Below, piece by piece: positions 18,158-26,786 of a stretch of 34,944 nucleotides of DNA (its first letter is position 1; each line of letters starts with the position of its first letter). The DNA is from Rhodobacterales bacterium (lineage in GTDB: Bacteria > Pseudomonadota > Alphaproteobacteria > Rhodobacterales > Rhodobacteraceae). The position numbers and the translations under genes are program-made. Location of the stretch: the NCBI GenBank assembly GCA_003228875.1, contig QIGK01000055.1, forward strand, positions 1 to 34,944, written 5' to 3'. The notes below the pieces were generated by a model, which saw only the letters and a list, made by a program, of their open reading frames with translations, did no database searches and was not told where the DNA came from.

Positions 18158-19621
18158 ATGACCGAAGCAATCCATATCAGCTTTATTGCCAATGACACCA
18201 ACGCTATTGCATCAATTCGCGGAAAAATTGCGATTGTTGTGGGGGCGGACGGAACAATGAATGTTCTGACTCGTAAAATTAATACGCTGACAGAAGGCGC
18301 GGTAAAGCGATTGCTGGAATCAAAGGCTTGGGCAAAGATAAAAGAAGGCGAAGGCCATGTGCTGGCTTTCCCTGCTAATTTAGCGACCTCTGCGGTGCAG
18401 GTTGTCAAACTCGGGCGCTCGGTTTCGGCGCAAGAGGCCCGCAAAGCAGGGGCATCTATGGCGGTTTTTCGAGGCGACGAACCTTTGACCGCGATGCTGG
18501 CCTCCCATTCTCGGGCGGCGGATATTGCCCATGGTTTGGCGTTGCGGTCCTATAATTTTAACGTGCATAAAACCGATACCAACATGATTTTGCACATGGT
18601 TTCAGCCATGGTAGCTGACCCCGCCGCTGTGTCTGCGGAACATGCGCCAATGGCGGCGCTGACAGAGGGCGTGTTTTTCACCCGTGATCTGACCAATGAA
18701 CCAGCTAACATTCTGACCACCACTGAATTCGCCAAACGGCTGACAGACCTGCGTGGCATTGGCATAGATGTTGAAGTGCTGGAGGAAGACGCGTTGGAAC
18801 GCCTTGGCATGCGCACCTTGTTATGTGTAGGGCAGGGGTCTCGTAGCCCGTCTAAGGTTGTGGTGATGCGCTGGAATGGCGGCGACACTGAACCGCCTTT
18901 TGCGCTTGTGGGCAAAGGCGTGGTGTTTGATACGGGCGGTATTTCCCTTAAACAGGCTGGCGGCATGGAAGATATGACCATGGATATGGGCGGCGCGGCG
19001 GTGGTGGCGGGCGTGATGCGCAGTTTGGCTTTGCGCAAAGCCAAAGCCAATGTTGTGGCAGTGGTTGGCATTGTTGAAAACATGCCTGATGGTAACGCGG
19101 TGCGACCCGGCGATGTGATCAAATCCATGAAGGGGGACACCGTTGAAGTGATCAACACTGATGCCGAAGGCAGATTAGTGCTGGCTGATATTCTTTGGTA
19201 TACGCAAGAAAAATACAATCCGGTCGCGATGGTAAATCTTGCCACCTTGACAGGTGCTGTGATCGTTAGCCTTGGCCATGAAAACGCAGGTGTGTTTTCA
19301 AATAATGATCGATTTTGTAATCAATTTCTGAAATCCGCCAGCGCTGAAGGCGAAGGTGCTTGGCGGCTGCCCTTGGGTTCTGCCTATGACAAGCTGTTGA
19401 AATCCCGCATTGCTGACATGAAAAATATTGGCGGGCGGTCGGCGGGTTCGATAACAGCAGCGCAATTTTTGCAACGCTTTGTGCGCGAAGAAACCCCGTG
19501 GGTCCATCTTGATATTGCCGGCGTTACCTCACCCGGGCCAACCACGCTTGCGCCCAAAGGTGCCACCGGCTGGGGCGTTTGTGCGTTGGATCGTCTTATC
19601 CGCGACCATTTTGAAACCTAA
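18158..19621 (+). CDS. pepA: Leucyl aminopeptidase (M17)
   Basis: A 487-residue cytosolic leucine aminopeptidase of family M17, a two-metal exopeptidase that in some bacteria also binds DNA. The catalytic domain shows LVGKGVVFDTGGISLK, with the first metal-binding Lys and Asp, and the signature NTDAEGRL at residues 333-340, followed by NLATLTGA and ITAAQFLQRF. The N-terminal macro-like domain is less conserved, as usual. The ATG has GAGGAGCC upstream. holC begins right at the base after the stop, an arrangement seen in many proteobacteria. Confidence 0.96.
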   Translation: MTEAIHISFIANDTNAIASIRGKIAIVVGADGTMNVLTRKINTLTEGAVKRLLESKAWAKIKEGEGHVLAFPANLATSAVQVVKLGRSVSAQEARKAGASMAVFRGDEPLTAMLASHSRAADIAHGLALRSYNFNVHKTDTNMILHMVSAMVADPAAVSAEHAPMAALTEGVFFTRDLTNEPANILTTTEFAKRLTDLRGIGIDVEVLEEDALERLGMRTLLCVGQGSRSPSKVVVMRWNGGDTEPPFALVGKGVVFDTGGISLKQAGGMEDMTMDMGGAAVVAGVMRSLALRKAKANVVAVVGIVENMPDGNAVRPGDVIKSMKGDTVEVINTDAEGRLVLADILWYTQEKYNPVAMVNLATLTGAVIVSLGHENAGVFSNNDRFCNQFLKSASAEGEGAWRLPLGSAYDKLLKSRIADMKNIGGRSAGSITAAQFLQRFVREETPWVHLDIAGVTSPGPTTLAPKGATGWGVCALDRLIRDHFET

Positions 19622-20101
19622 ATGCCAGAGGTCCGTTTTTATCACTTAAAAAGCACAATGCTGGAAGCGACCCTGCCGGGATTGTTGGAAAAATCCCTGC
19701 AACGGGGCTGGCGGGTGTTGGTGCAATCTGGCGCGCAAAACCGTCTGGATTTTTTGGATGATCGCCTGTGGACCGCACAGTCGGACAGTTTTTTGCCCCA
19801 TGGCAAAGCCTCAGAAGCGGATGCAGGCAAGCATCCGATTTTGCTGACTATGGATGATGAAAACCTGAATGATGCCAATGTGTTAATGCTGGTTGAAGGC
19901 GCAAGCGCCGTGCCTGCGCGCATGGCCAAATTTGAATTGGCTTGTCTGTTCTTTGATGGCAATGACCCTGCGGCGGTGGATGCTGCACGCACCGATTGGA
20001 AAGCAGTTACCAAGGCAAACATGCAGGCGGTTTATTGGGCGCAGGATAATAATGGCCGTTGGGTCGAAAAGGCAAAACCTTCGGGCATTGAAGTTGCATA
20101 A
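19622..20101 (+). CDS. holC: DNA polymerase III subunit chi
   Basis: HolC (chi) links the clamp-loader complex to single-strand binding protein at the replication fork. The 159-residue product shows the family start VRFYHLKSTMLEATLPGLLEKSL, a RVLVQSGAQNRLDFLDDRLWT segment and SFLPHG, all standard in chi. The C-terminal ANMQAVYWAQDNNGRWVEKA is also typical. It starts immediately after the pepA stop. The convergent retropepsin gene ends 21 bases downstream. Confidence 0.93.
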   Translation: MPEVRFYHLKSTMLEATLPGLLEKSLQRGWRVLVQSGAQNRLDFLDDRLWTAQSDSFLPHGKASEADAGKHPILLTMDDENLNDANVLMLVEGASAVPARMAKFELACLFFDGNDPAAVDAARTDWKAVTKANMQAVYWAQDNNGRWVEKAKPSGIEVA

Positions 20102-20122
20102 GCCTTATTAGCGGCCAATATC

Positions 20123-20713
20123 TTAACGGATCAACAGCAAACGATCACTGGTGATTTCGATTTTGGTAAATCGTTTTAGATAATCCATGCCAAGCAAAGA
20201 TGTATCAAGTTCCCCGCCATTGACCGAAGCCCGCAAGTTCCTGTCTCTGAATCGGCCCAGATCCATGGATTGTAGTTGCACCGGCGCGGTGCTGACAATG
20301 CCATTGGCAGTGCGGGCTCTTCCGGAAAAATCAAGCGTATCGAGGTTAATACCAACGCTTTGCGCATCGCTTTTGCTTAAAACAATATTGCTGGCGCCAG
20401 TATCGACAACAAATTCGATGGTGCGGCCATTAACCACCATATCAACATAGAAATGGCCGTCCCAAGCACGGTTAACCGCAACGCTGCCACGGTCTATCAT
20501 CATTGGGCGCGACGGGAAAAGCTGTTCCTCGATCTGGGTGCGCATACTATACGCCCCGATCATGCCGATGAAAATCAAACCCCAGATCGCAAGTTGTTGC
20601 AAAGTCCGGTTTAATTGCCGCCGAGATCCGATCATCATGGAGCCACCAATAACGATCAGCAATAGGATAAGATAAATCAGCGTTGCTTCGTTATATCCGT
20701 TTGGGTCACGCAT
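20123..20713 (-). CDS. Membrane-anchored retropepsin-like aspartic protease
   Basis: A 196-residue protein of the TIGR02281 clan AA group. Two N-terminal membrane segments (about residues 12-29 and 41-57) are followed by a periplasmic single-lobe aspartic protease domain. The catalytic DTG is at residues 104-106 (FVVDTGASNIVLS), and the C-terminal LLGMDYLKRF gives the hydrophobic-hydrophobic-Gly partner motif. Such proteases are expected to act as dimers. The substrate is unknown. It is the last gene of an apparent ABC-F-marC-protease operon, nine bases after marC. Confidence 0.9.
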   Translation of the reverse strand: MRDPNGYNEATLIYLILLLIVIGGSMMIGSRRQLNRTLQQLAIWGLIFIGMIGAYSMRTQIEEQLFPSRPMMIDRGSVAVNRAWDGHFYVDMVVNGRTIEFVVDTGASNIVLSKSDAQSVGINLDTLDFSGRARTANGIVSTAPVQLQSMDLGRFRDRNLRASVNGGELDTSLLGMDYLKRFTKIEITSDRLLLIR

Positions 20714-20722
20714 TTAGCCCCC

Positions 20723-21331
20723 TTAAAAGCCAATTTGTTTAATGCCGTCGATGACAAATTGCACCGAAAGCGCTGCCAGAAACATGCCAAACAGCCGTGA
20801 AATCAGGTTGATTCCGGTTTGACCCAACAAGCGTTCAATCATGTTTCCTGCCAGAAACATAATCAACACCATACCCAAAACCAAGGCCATGATACCAAAT
20901 ACCATGGCTTGTCCGGCAATGTCGCCGGAATATTCGCCGGTTAGCAAAATCATTGTGGTCATGGCACCGGGGCCGGCAATTAGCGGCATGGCAATCGGAA
21001 ACACCGAAGGATCATTGGCGGGTTCAGCTTGATTTTCACGGCGCTGGGTGCGTTTTTCAAACAGCATTTCCATGGCGGTGATAAACAGTAATATCCCCCC
21101 TGAAATGCGAAAAGCGGGCATTCCGATGCCGATGGCATCCAGCACAGCTTCTCCGGCCAAACCAAAAATTGCCAGAATGGAAAATCCGATCAGCACAGCC
21201 CGAAAAGCGATTTTGCGCCGCTCTGCTCTGGTGTTGTTTTGGGTTAACGCCAGAAAAAGCGGTGCAAGGCCAATTGGGTCTATGATTACAAACAAGGCCA
21301 CAAAAGCAGTTAGGGCCAGTTCAAATTCCAT
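20723..21331 (-). CDS. marC: MarC family (UPF0056) integral membrane protein
   Basis: A 202-residue MarC/UPF0056 protein with six predicted membrane segments, the first around residues 4-26 (ALTAFVALFVIIDPIGLAPLF). The motif DPIGLAPLFLALT and the central PLIAGPGAMTTMILL are characteristic of the family. Despite the name, a role in multidrug resistance is not supported for MarC, and its function is unknown. The ATG is adjacent to the stop codon of the upstream ABC-F gene, so translation is likely coupled. Confidence 0.92.
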   Translation of the reverse strand: MEFELALTAFVALFVIIDPIGLAPLFLALTQNNTRAERRKIAFRAVLIGFSILAIFGLAGEAVLDAIGIGMPAFRISGGILLFITAMEMLFEKRTQRRENQAEPANDPSVFPIAMPLIAGPGAMTTMILLTGEYSGDIAGQAMVFGIMALVLGMVLIMFLAGNMIERLLGQTGINLISRLFGMFLAALSVQFVIDGIKQIGF

Positions 21332-23182
21332 CTAGATGCGCTCCAGTTTTTCCATGGCCTTCATCCACATGTTTTCAGCCCGTTCCAGCCCCTTGATAAC
21401 TTCTTTTCGCTTTTTGGTCCATTTATCAATTTCTTCAATGTCGCCGCGTTCATAAAGCGCTTTGTTGCCAAGACGACGGTCAATGTTATCGCGCATTTCT
21501 GTCAATTTGGCGACGCGGGCCTCGCAAATTTTTGCGTCTTTCTTAAGGGCAGCATTCGGGATCGCCTTGGCTGCTTTATTTGGCGGCTTGGCCTTTTTAA
21601 CATGGTCTTTGCTAACGCCGCCGCGCTCAGACAACAGCATGCGACGATAGGCTTCCATATCTTCGTGGTAAGGCACAACTTTGCTGTCTTTCACCAGCCA
21701 AAGCCGGTCAGCAACCAACCCGACAAGGCTGGCGTCGTGTGACACTAGAATGACCGCACCATTATAAGCAGTTAAGGCTTCGACCAGCGCCTCGCGGGAT
21801 TGAATATCAAGGTGGTTGGTGGGCTCGTCCAGAATAATCAGATGGGGTGCGTCAATTGTGGCCAGCAGCATCGAAAGCCGAGCTTTTTGCCCACCTGACA
21901 ATTTGGCCACAACTGTTTCAACGGCTTCCGGCCCCAAACCACCGGCCGCCAGTCGACCCCTGATTTTGGCAGGGGTTTCCGTGGGGCGTTCGCGCAGAAC
22001 GTGCTGGATCGGGGTTTCATCTATGTAAAGCTCGTCAACTTGATGCTGGGCAAAATAACCGATGCGCAGTTTGTTGGAGGTATGCATAACGCCCTTCATC
22101 ACGTCCAACCGCCCTGCGATCAGTTTTGAAAGGGTAGATTTGCCTTGGCCATTTGCGCCCAGCAATGCGATGCGGTCATCTTGATCAATGCGCAGGTCCA
22201 GCCCCGCCAGAATAATTTTGCCGTCATAGCCAACGGCGGCATTTTCCATGCGCACAATGGGCGGCGATAATTCTTCGGGCTCGGGAAAATTAAAACTGGC
22301 AACCGCGTCACCAACCACGGCTGCAATCGGCTTCATCCGTTCCAGTGCTTTTAGCCGCGATTGGGCTTGCTTGGCTTTTGATGCCTTGGCGCGAAACCGG
22401 TCAACAAAGCTTTGCATATGGTCGCGTTCGCGATCCTGTTTGCGTTTTGCAGCGATCTGCTGTTCGATCTTGGCGCGGCGTTGATTGGCAAAATTATCGT
22501 AGTTGCCTTGATACAGTGTCAATTTTTGCTGATCCAGATGCAGAATGGCGTTCACTGATCGGTTCAACAAGTCTTTGTCATGGCTGATAATCAGCACCGT
22601 ATAAGGGTATTTGGCCAGATAATTTTCCAGCCAGATTGTGCCCTCAAGATCCAGATAATTGGTTGGCTCGTCGAGCAGCAAAAAATCCGGTTTGCTGAAC
22701 AATACCGCCGCAAGGGCAACCCGCATACGCCAGCCACCGGAAAAGTCTTTGCAAGGGCGGGCCTGCGCGGCTTTGTCAAACCCCAATCCATTCAAAATGG
22801 CGGCGGCGCGGGCTTCTGCGGTATGGCTGTCTATATCGGCAAGCCGTGCATGGATTTCTGCTATCCGGTGGGCATCATCGGCGGTTTCAGCTTCAATTAG
22901 CAGGGATGCGCGTTCTTTGTCAGCCTCCAGCACGGTTTCGAGCAGGGACAGATTAGATGCAGGTGCTTCTTGTGCCACGCCGCCAATGCGGGTGTTGCGC
23001 GGGATTTTAACGGTGCCGTCATCCAGGGTCCAATCCCCATAGATCAATTTGAACAAGGTGGTTTTACCGGTACCATTGCGCCCGACAATCCCGACTTTGT
23101 GGCCAGATGGAATGGAGACCGATGTGTTGTCAAACAACACCCGGCCTTCAAGGCGAAAAGTTATATTATTGATGGCTAACAT
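21332..23182 (-). CDS. ABC-F family ATPase, YheS-like
   Basis: A 616-residue ABC-F protein with two nucleotide-binding domains and no membrane segment; ABC-F proteins act on the ribosome. The first domain has Walker A GRNGTGKTT, FSGGWRMR signature and LLLDEPTNYLD; the second has GANGQGKST, LSGGQKAR and IILDEPTNHLD. The linker FVDRFRAKASKAKQAQSRLKALERM and overall spacing match YheS more than Uup or EttA. The C-terminal extension is a charged coiled coil (EARVAKLTEMRDNIDRRL). It leads the operon with marC and the retropepsin and is divergent from ndk. Confidence 0.92.
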   Translation of the reverse strand: MLAINNITFRLEGRVLFDNTSVSIPSGHKVGIVGRNGTGKTTLFKLIYGDWTLDDGTVKIPRNTRIGGVAQEAPASNLSLLETVLEADKERASLLIEAETADDAHRIAEIHARLADIDSHTAEARAAAILNGLGFDKAAQARPCKDFSGGWRMRVALAAVLFSKPDFLLLDEPTNYLDLEGTIWLENYLAKYPYTVLIISHDKDLLNRSVNAILHLDQQKLTLYQGNYDNFANQRRAKIEQQIAAKRKQDRERDHMQSFVDRFRAKASKAKQAQSRLKALERMKPIAAVVGDAVASFNFPEPEELSPPIVRMENAAVGYDGKIILAGLDLRIDQDDRIALLGANGQGKSTLSKLIAGRLDVMKGVMHTSNKLRIGYFAQHQVDELYIDETPIQHVLRERPTETPAKIRGRLAAGGLGPEAVETVVAKLSGGQKARLSMLLATIDAPHLIILDEPTNHLDIQSREALVEALTAYNGAVILVSHDASLVGLVADRLWLVKDSKVVPYHEDMEAYRRMLLSERGGVSKDHVKKAKPPNKAAKAIPNAALKKDAKICEARVAKLTEMRDNIDRRLGNKALYERGDIEEIDKWTKKRKEVIKGLERAENMWMKAMEKLERI

Positions 23183-23329
23183 GGGCGGGCTTTTGCCTTA
23201 AGGGCAGGGGGGTGTCAACGCCCAGCATAAAAGGGAGCCGGTTTTCATTTTGGCAAGTCGGGCTTTTCAATTGCGGGTGGCCATGTTATGCGCCGCCCCA
23301 AGATTTCAAACTTATCAAAGGACAGCCAA

Positions 23330-23752
23330 ATGGCCATTCAACGCACTTTTTCGATTATTAAACCAGACGCAACCAAACGCAACCTGACAGGCGCGATTGT
23401 TGCTAAATTTGAGGCGGCTGGGTTGCGGATTGTGGCCTCCAAGCGCATTCAGTTGACTTTGGCACAGGCGCAAGAATTTTATGGTGTGCATGCTGAACGC
23501 CCGTTTTTTGGTGAATTGTGCGAATTTATGATTTCCGAGCCAATCGTAGTGCAGGTTCTGGAAGGCGAAGACGCAATTGCGAAAAACCGTGAAGTCATGG
23601 GCGCAACCAATCCGGCAGATGCGGATGCGGGTACTATTCGTAAAGAATTTGCGCTGAGCATTGGCGAGAATTCCGTGCATGGGTCCGACGCGCCTGAAAC
23701 TGCTGCTGAGGAAATTGCATTTTTCTTTAGTGGGCTTGAATTGGTGGGATAA
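23330..23752 (+). CDS. ndk: Nucleoside diphosphate kinase
   Basis: Ndk transfers the gamma phosphate between nucleoside tri- and diphosphates, balancing the NTP pools. The 140-residue product has the usual length, with N-terminal [11 protein letters not shown] and the phosphorylated histidine at His117 in NSVHGSDA. The ATG at 23330 gives the canonical length and has AAAGGA eight bases upstream; an in-frame start at 23288 would add 14 unrelated residues. A strong GC hairpin follows the stop. Confidence 0.97.
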   Translation: MAIQRTFSIIKPDATKRNLTGAIVAKFEAAGLRIVASKRIQLTLAQAQEFYGVHAERPFFGELCEFMISEPIVVQVLEGEDAIAKNREVMGATNPADADAGTIRKEFALSIGENSVHGSDAPETAAEEIAFFFSGLELVG

Positions 23753-23757
23753 CAAGG

Positions 23758-23795
23758 CTGGGGGGCCAGCCCCCCAGACCCCCGGGATATTTTTA
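23758..23795 (+). terminator. GC-rich hairpin and T-rich tract after ndk
   Basis: CTGGGGGG (23758-23765) and CCCCCCAG (23770-23777) pair perfectly over eight bases with loop CCAG, five bases past the ndk stop. CCCCCGGGATATTTTTAC follows, and the T run is somewhat displaced. From memory, this C/G-block plus ATATTTTT pattern recurs after many genes in Rhodobacterales, so it may be both a terminator and a dispersed repeat. Confidence 0.65.
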
Positions 23796-23830
23796 CAAAA
23801 TAGAAGAGGGGCGGCTTTGGTTGCCCTTTT

Positions 23831-24481
23831 TTATAGTGAACAACGCAGATAAACAACGGGTGTGACAAAAGTTCTATCGCTATAATCGACGATCTGAACA
23901 CGTGTTGTTTCGGTTGGGTTCATTATGTCGGCCAAGCCCAATCCTGATAATTGGCCGGGGGTCATTGTCAGCAATGCGCCAAGATTTCCGCCAACAGCGC
24001 CTTGGACATTTGCGCGCTGTTCTTCGGTCAACGGGGCAGGGCGTTTAAGCGGGCGGTCATCAGCAGCGACCATTCCATTGACACAAATAGACCGTTTTGC
24101 GACCAATTTTGCCAATTGCAATGCTTGGGATGAAAACCTCGGGTTGGTTAAATCGCTGGCAAGTGTGGCTGCCAAATCAGTTGGAATATCAGTGACATGC
24201 GGAGATGGGATGCGGAAATCACGTGCGACGCCACTGCTGGCTTCTAAAATAATTGCTGTAAAATAGAATGTTCGTCCAGCGGTTTTGGCAAAACGACTGC
24301 GGTCATATTCAATACGAATGTTAAGCGCATCAACTCTGGCAACTTTGGCATAGCTACTTTGAATTGAATCCAAGCTGGGTTGGACTGGCGGGCCAACAGG
24401 GGCTTGGCTGGCATTATTGGTGCTGCAACTTGCCAAAAAGATAATGAATCCGGACGCAGTAAAAAATTTTGTTAATTTCAC
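23831..24481 (-). CDS. Putative lipoprotein, unknown
   Basis: A 216-residue protein with a lipoprotein signal: a short basic N-terminus (MKLTKF), a hydrophobic core and the lipobox LASC, with the lipidated residue at Cys19. The mature part shows no named domain; a beta-rich central stretch (RTFYFTAIILEASSG) and two further Cys (in RSICVNG and at LRCSL) could form a disulfide. The start is GTG with AAGG upstream. It is flanked by 80-180 nt gaps and appears to be a single-gene unit, convergent with ndk. Confidence 0.7.
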   Translation of the reverse strand: MKLTKFFTASGFIIFLASCSTNNASQAPVGPPVQPSLDSIQSSYAKVARVDALNIRIEYDRSRFAKTAGRTFYFTAIILEASSGVARDFRIPSPHVTDIPTDLAATLASDLTNPRFSSQALQLAKLVAKRSICVNGMVAADDRPLKRPAPLTEEQRANVQGAVGGNLGALLTMTPGQLSGLGLADIMNPTETTRVQIVDYSDRTFVTPVVYLRCSL

Positions 24482-24664
24482 CGAATGGTTACCTTAAGGT
24501 TGAAACGCTGCGATGAAAACTTTATCGTTGTGCAATCACAATTGCCACATCTTTATCAGGTCTAATAGCTGTATTGCGAAAATGTGGGATGCTAGCGGCA
24601 AATTCAGGGCTAATTGGATATTGGTGCGGAAATCAAGGACCAAATAAAGAGCGGACTACCTTTA

Positions 24665-24988
24665 TTAAATAATACCAAGCTTGTTTAGGTGTTTCTCGAT
24701 TTCAGATATTGGCTCGGTTGAGCCGGTGCTTGCTTTCAATTGATCGAATTTTTGTCTTAAGGCGGTTTTCTCATCGCCTTGGCAATCATTCCACGGGCGG
24801 CCTTGCAGGCCCATTACCAGTGCGTAATAGCCGATGAAATGCGGGCGGATGCCAGCGGCCAGCAAGCGTTTGTATGCTTCGTCCGCGCCGAGATCGCGTA
24901 GGGTTTCTGCGTCGTGTATCCCGGCGCGTTTAAACATTTCTTGGGTGGCCGGGCCTAGGTTGCGGATGGTGGAAATTTGATCAGGCAT
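24665..24988 (-). CDS. TfoX C-terminal-domain protein
   Basis: A 107-residue protein consisting of a TfoX C-terminal domain only: ISTIRNLGPATQEMFKRAGI is the helix-hairpin-helix-like start, followed by RDLGADEAYKRLLAAG and the family-typical LMGLQG-like VMGLQGRPWND. Full-length TfoX/Sxy controls competence genes in gammaproteobacteria; lone C-terminal domains are common in alphaproteobacteria and have no known role. The ATG overlaps the end of the saccharopine-dehydrogenase-like gene by eight bases, so it is translated as part of that unit. Confidence 0.85.
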   Translation of the reverse strand: MPDQISTIRNLGPATQEMFKRAGIHDAETLRDLGADEAYKRLLAAGIRPHFIGYYALVMGLQGRPWNDCQGDEKTALRQKFDQLKASTGSTEPISEIEKHLNKLGII

Positions 24989-26009
24989 GGCTTACCGCTT
25001 TGTTAAATGATGCTTGCGCAGCCTGCCATTCGGGGCCTTTTGGATAGGTCAGCAATGATTTAAGAAGCTGGCTTGAAAAATCTATAGATGCCTCACGCGG
25101 GAGCAGTGAGGGCAGGTTGTCTATGGCGGTTAATTCCACGCCGTTTCCAAGGTCAATGAACGGCTTTTTCCATGATGTTGGCGTGTCGTAAATTGGCAGC
25201 GGGTTAAAGCTGCTGAACGGGTCGCAGGACACATCTGAGATCATTTTCAAGTTGCTTTTGCCGATGTTCTTTTGACTTAGAAGTTGTAATTCTGGGGCAG
25301 TCATCAATACACAATTTACAAGTAAACCATGGGCTTGCAGGGCTTTGTTGTCAAGGGTTACCGTTTCTTCCATGTCCCATTCGGTGACGTTGTATCCGGC
25401 CAGTTTTAAGGCCTCAACCGCGCCGCTGCCGGAGCGACCTTTGGCGCCGATTACCACGGCGTTTTGTTGGGGGGAGCGTGCGGCGAGGCCTTTTAGAATT
25501 GCTTCGACTTCGCTTCGGCTTTCAAAGCTGGAAACGCCGCTTTCGGGGCCGGTTTCATTCAGGCTTTTGGCCAGTTGACGCCATGCTGCAAGGGCTGCGC
25601 CCATCCACCCCGCCCAATAGCCAAAAGCAGCGGTGCGACGGTTGTTGATGGTCAGGTATTCGATGTCATACAGGTGGCCGCCGCCGGTTGTGAAACGGGC
25701 TATTTCGTCTTGCCAACCGGTTTGGTCCTTATAAACATGGGCAAAGTGAATCATCGGGTTTGGTAATTCAGCAGGCAGCTTTGGCAATTCCTTGAGGCCG
25801 AGGATGGTTGTATCAACCGCTGTCTGCCAGCTTTTGGGGGCGATCAGTTTACAGCCTGCTGTTGCATATTCCGCGTCAGAAAATATTCGTTTCTGGCTGC
25901 GCTCTACTAATAATTCAAACCCTGCCGTTTGAAATGTTTTGGCGTCGTCGGGGGTGATCGGGGTGCGGCGTTCGGTTTGGCGGGCCTCGTAGCGGAGAAT
26001 GAATTTCAT
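24981..26009 (-). CDS. Saccharopine dehydrogenase (L-lysine-forming type)-like
   Basis: A 342-residue protein of the alanine-dehydrogenase/saccharopine-dehydrogenase superfamily, close in length to the single-domain, LYS1-type NAD enzymes that interconvert saccharopine with lysine and 2-oxoglutarate. The N-terminal RYEARQTERRTPITPDDAK and HFAHVYKDQTGWQ segments match that type, and VVIGAKGRSGSGAVEALKLAG is the nucleotide-binding loop. The start is ATG 26009 (MKFILRYEA); a nine-residue upstream extension is unlikely. Whether it works in lysine breakdown or another reaction cannot be told, since no lysine-ketoglutarate reductase is nearby. Confidence 0.82.
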   Translation of the reverse strand: MKFILRYEARQTERRTPITPDDAKTFQTAGFELLVERSQKRIFSDAEYATAGCKLIAPKSWQTAVDTTILGLKELPKLPAELPNPMIHFAHVYKDQTGWQDEIARFTTGGGHLYDIEYLTINNRRTAAFGYWAGWMGAALAAWRQLAKSLNETGPESGVSSFESRSEVEAILKGLAARSPQQNAVVIGAKGRSGSGAVEALKLAGYNVTEWDMEETVTLDNKALQAHGLLVNCVLMTAPELQLLSQKNIGKSNLKMISDVSCDPFSSFNPLPIYDTPTSWKKPFIDLGNGVELTAIDNLPSLLPREASIDFSSQLLKSLLTYPKGPEWQAAQASFNKAVSHA

Positions 26010-26124
26010 TATGTGATTCCTGTATTTTCGAGACACATGTTAGGCGCCAAAATACCGGCGTGGCAACCGTTGCGTTCGCAGTGTTAAGGAAATACCGGAA
26101 GGGGCGGAATATCAAATAATTATT

Positions 26125-26146
26125 GTATAAGTTTTGTATAAGTTTT
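26125..26146. repeat. Perfect 11-bp tandem repeat upstream of the saccharopine dehydrogenase gene
   Basis: GTATAAGTTTT occurs twice in direct succession, so the copies are one helical turn apart. On the minus strand this reads AAAACTTATAC twice, 116 bases ahead of the start codon, in an AT-rich stretch that also offers TATACAAT as a -10-like element. It may be promoter or operator sequence. Confidence 0.5.
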
Positions 26147-26173
26147 CCATATGCCGTTGAAAGGTTAACGGCG

Positions 26174-26198
26174 GGGTGGTCGGGTGAACCCCACCCTA
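26174..26198. repeat. Short palindromic repeat overlapping the purN stop codon
   Basis: GGGTG (26174-26178) pairs with CACCC (26192-26196) and inner GGGT with ACCC, ending in CCCTAC like the palindromes at 28031 and 33556. The TAG stop of purN is read from the CTA of CCCTAC. It may serve as the 3' hairpin of the purM-purN transcript. Confidence 0.5.
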
Positions 26199-26786
26199 CA
26201 TAATTGTTGTTTTTGTTTCGTCACCCAGTGCAAACTTTTTCAGCACTGTCGGATAAAGTTGATGTTCCATCGGTAACACCCGCGCCGCCAGATTTTCGGG
26301 AGTATCACCGTTTAAGACCGGAATAACGGCTTGGCCCAAAATCGGCCCGCCATCCAGTTCCGACGTTACCAGATGCACCGAACATCCATGCACTGCCATG
26401 CCCGCATCCAGCGCCCGTTGATGGGTGTGCAACCCCGGAAACAGCGGCAGGATTGACGGGTGGATGTTCAGGATTTTTCCGGTCCATTCTTCAGTAAAAC
26501 CTGCTGTGAGAATTCGCATGAAACCGGCAAGGCAGATGATATCTGGTTTGGCCGTCAAAAGCGCTTTGTGCAGAGCGGTTTCAAAATCAGGACGGGTGTT
26601 AAATTGGCGATGATCGACAACAGCGGTTGGGATGCCAAGATCAGCAGCTTTTTGCAACCCGCCAGCATCGGGGGCGTTGGATAAAACCAAAACCGGTTTG
26701 GCAGGGTGATCTGCCCCCATGCTGCGGGCTAGCGCCTCCATATTTGAACCGCCACCCGAGATTAGAATCGCGACACGTTTTTTCAA
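26196..26786 (-). CDS. purN: Phosphoribosylglycinamide formyltransferase
   Basis: PurN formylates GAR using 10-formyltetrahydrofolate, the third step of purine synthesis. The 196-residue product has the phosphate loop [11 protein letters not shown], the folate-site segment [12 protein letters not shown], and the catalytic residues Asn107 and His109 in LNIHPSILP and Asp145 in [11 protein letters not shown]. The ATG overlaps the purM stop by four bases, the standard purM-purN arrangement. Confidence 0.96.
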   Translation of the reverse strand: MKKRVAILISGGGSNMEALARSMGADHPAKPVLVLSNAPDAGGLQKAADLGIPTAVVDHRQFNTRPDFETALHKALLTAKPDIICLAGFMRILTAGFTEEWTGKILNIHPSILPLFPGLHTHQRALDAGMAVHGCSVHLVTSELDGGPILGQAVIPVLNGDTPENLAARVLPMEHQLYPTVLKKFALGDETKTTIM

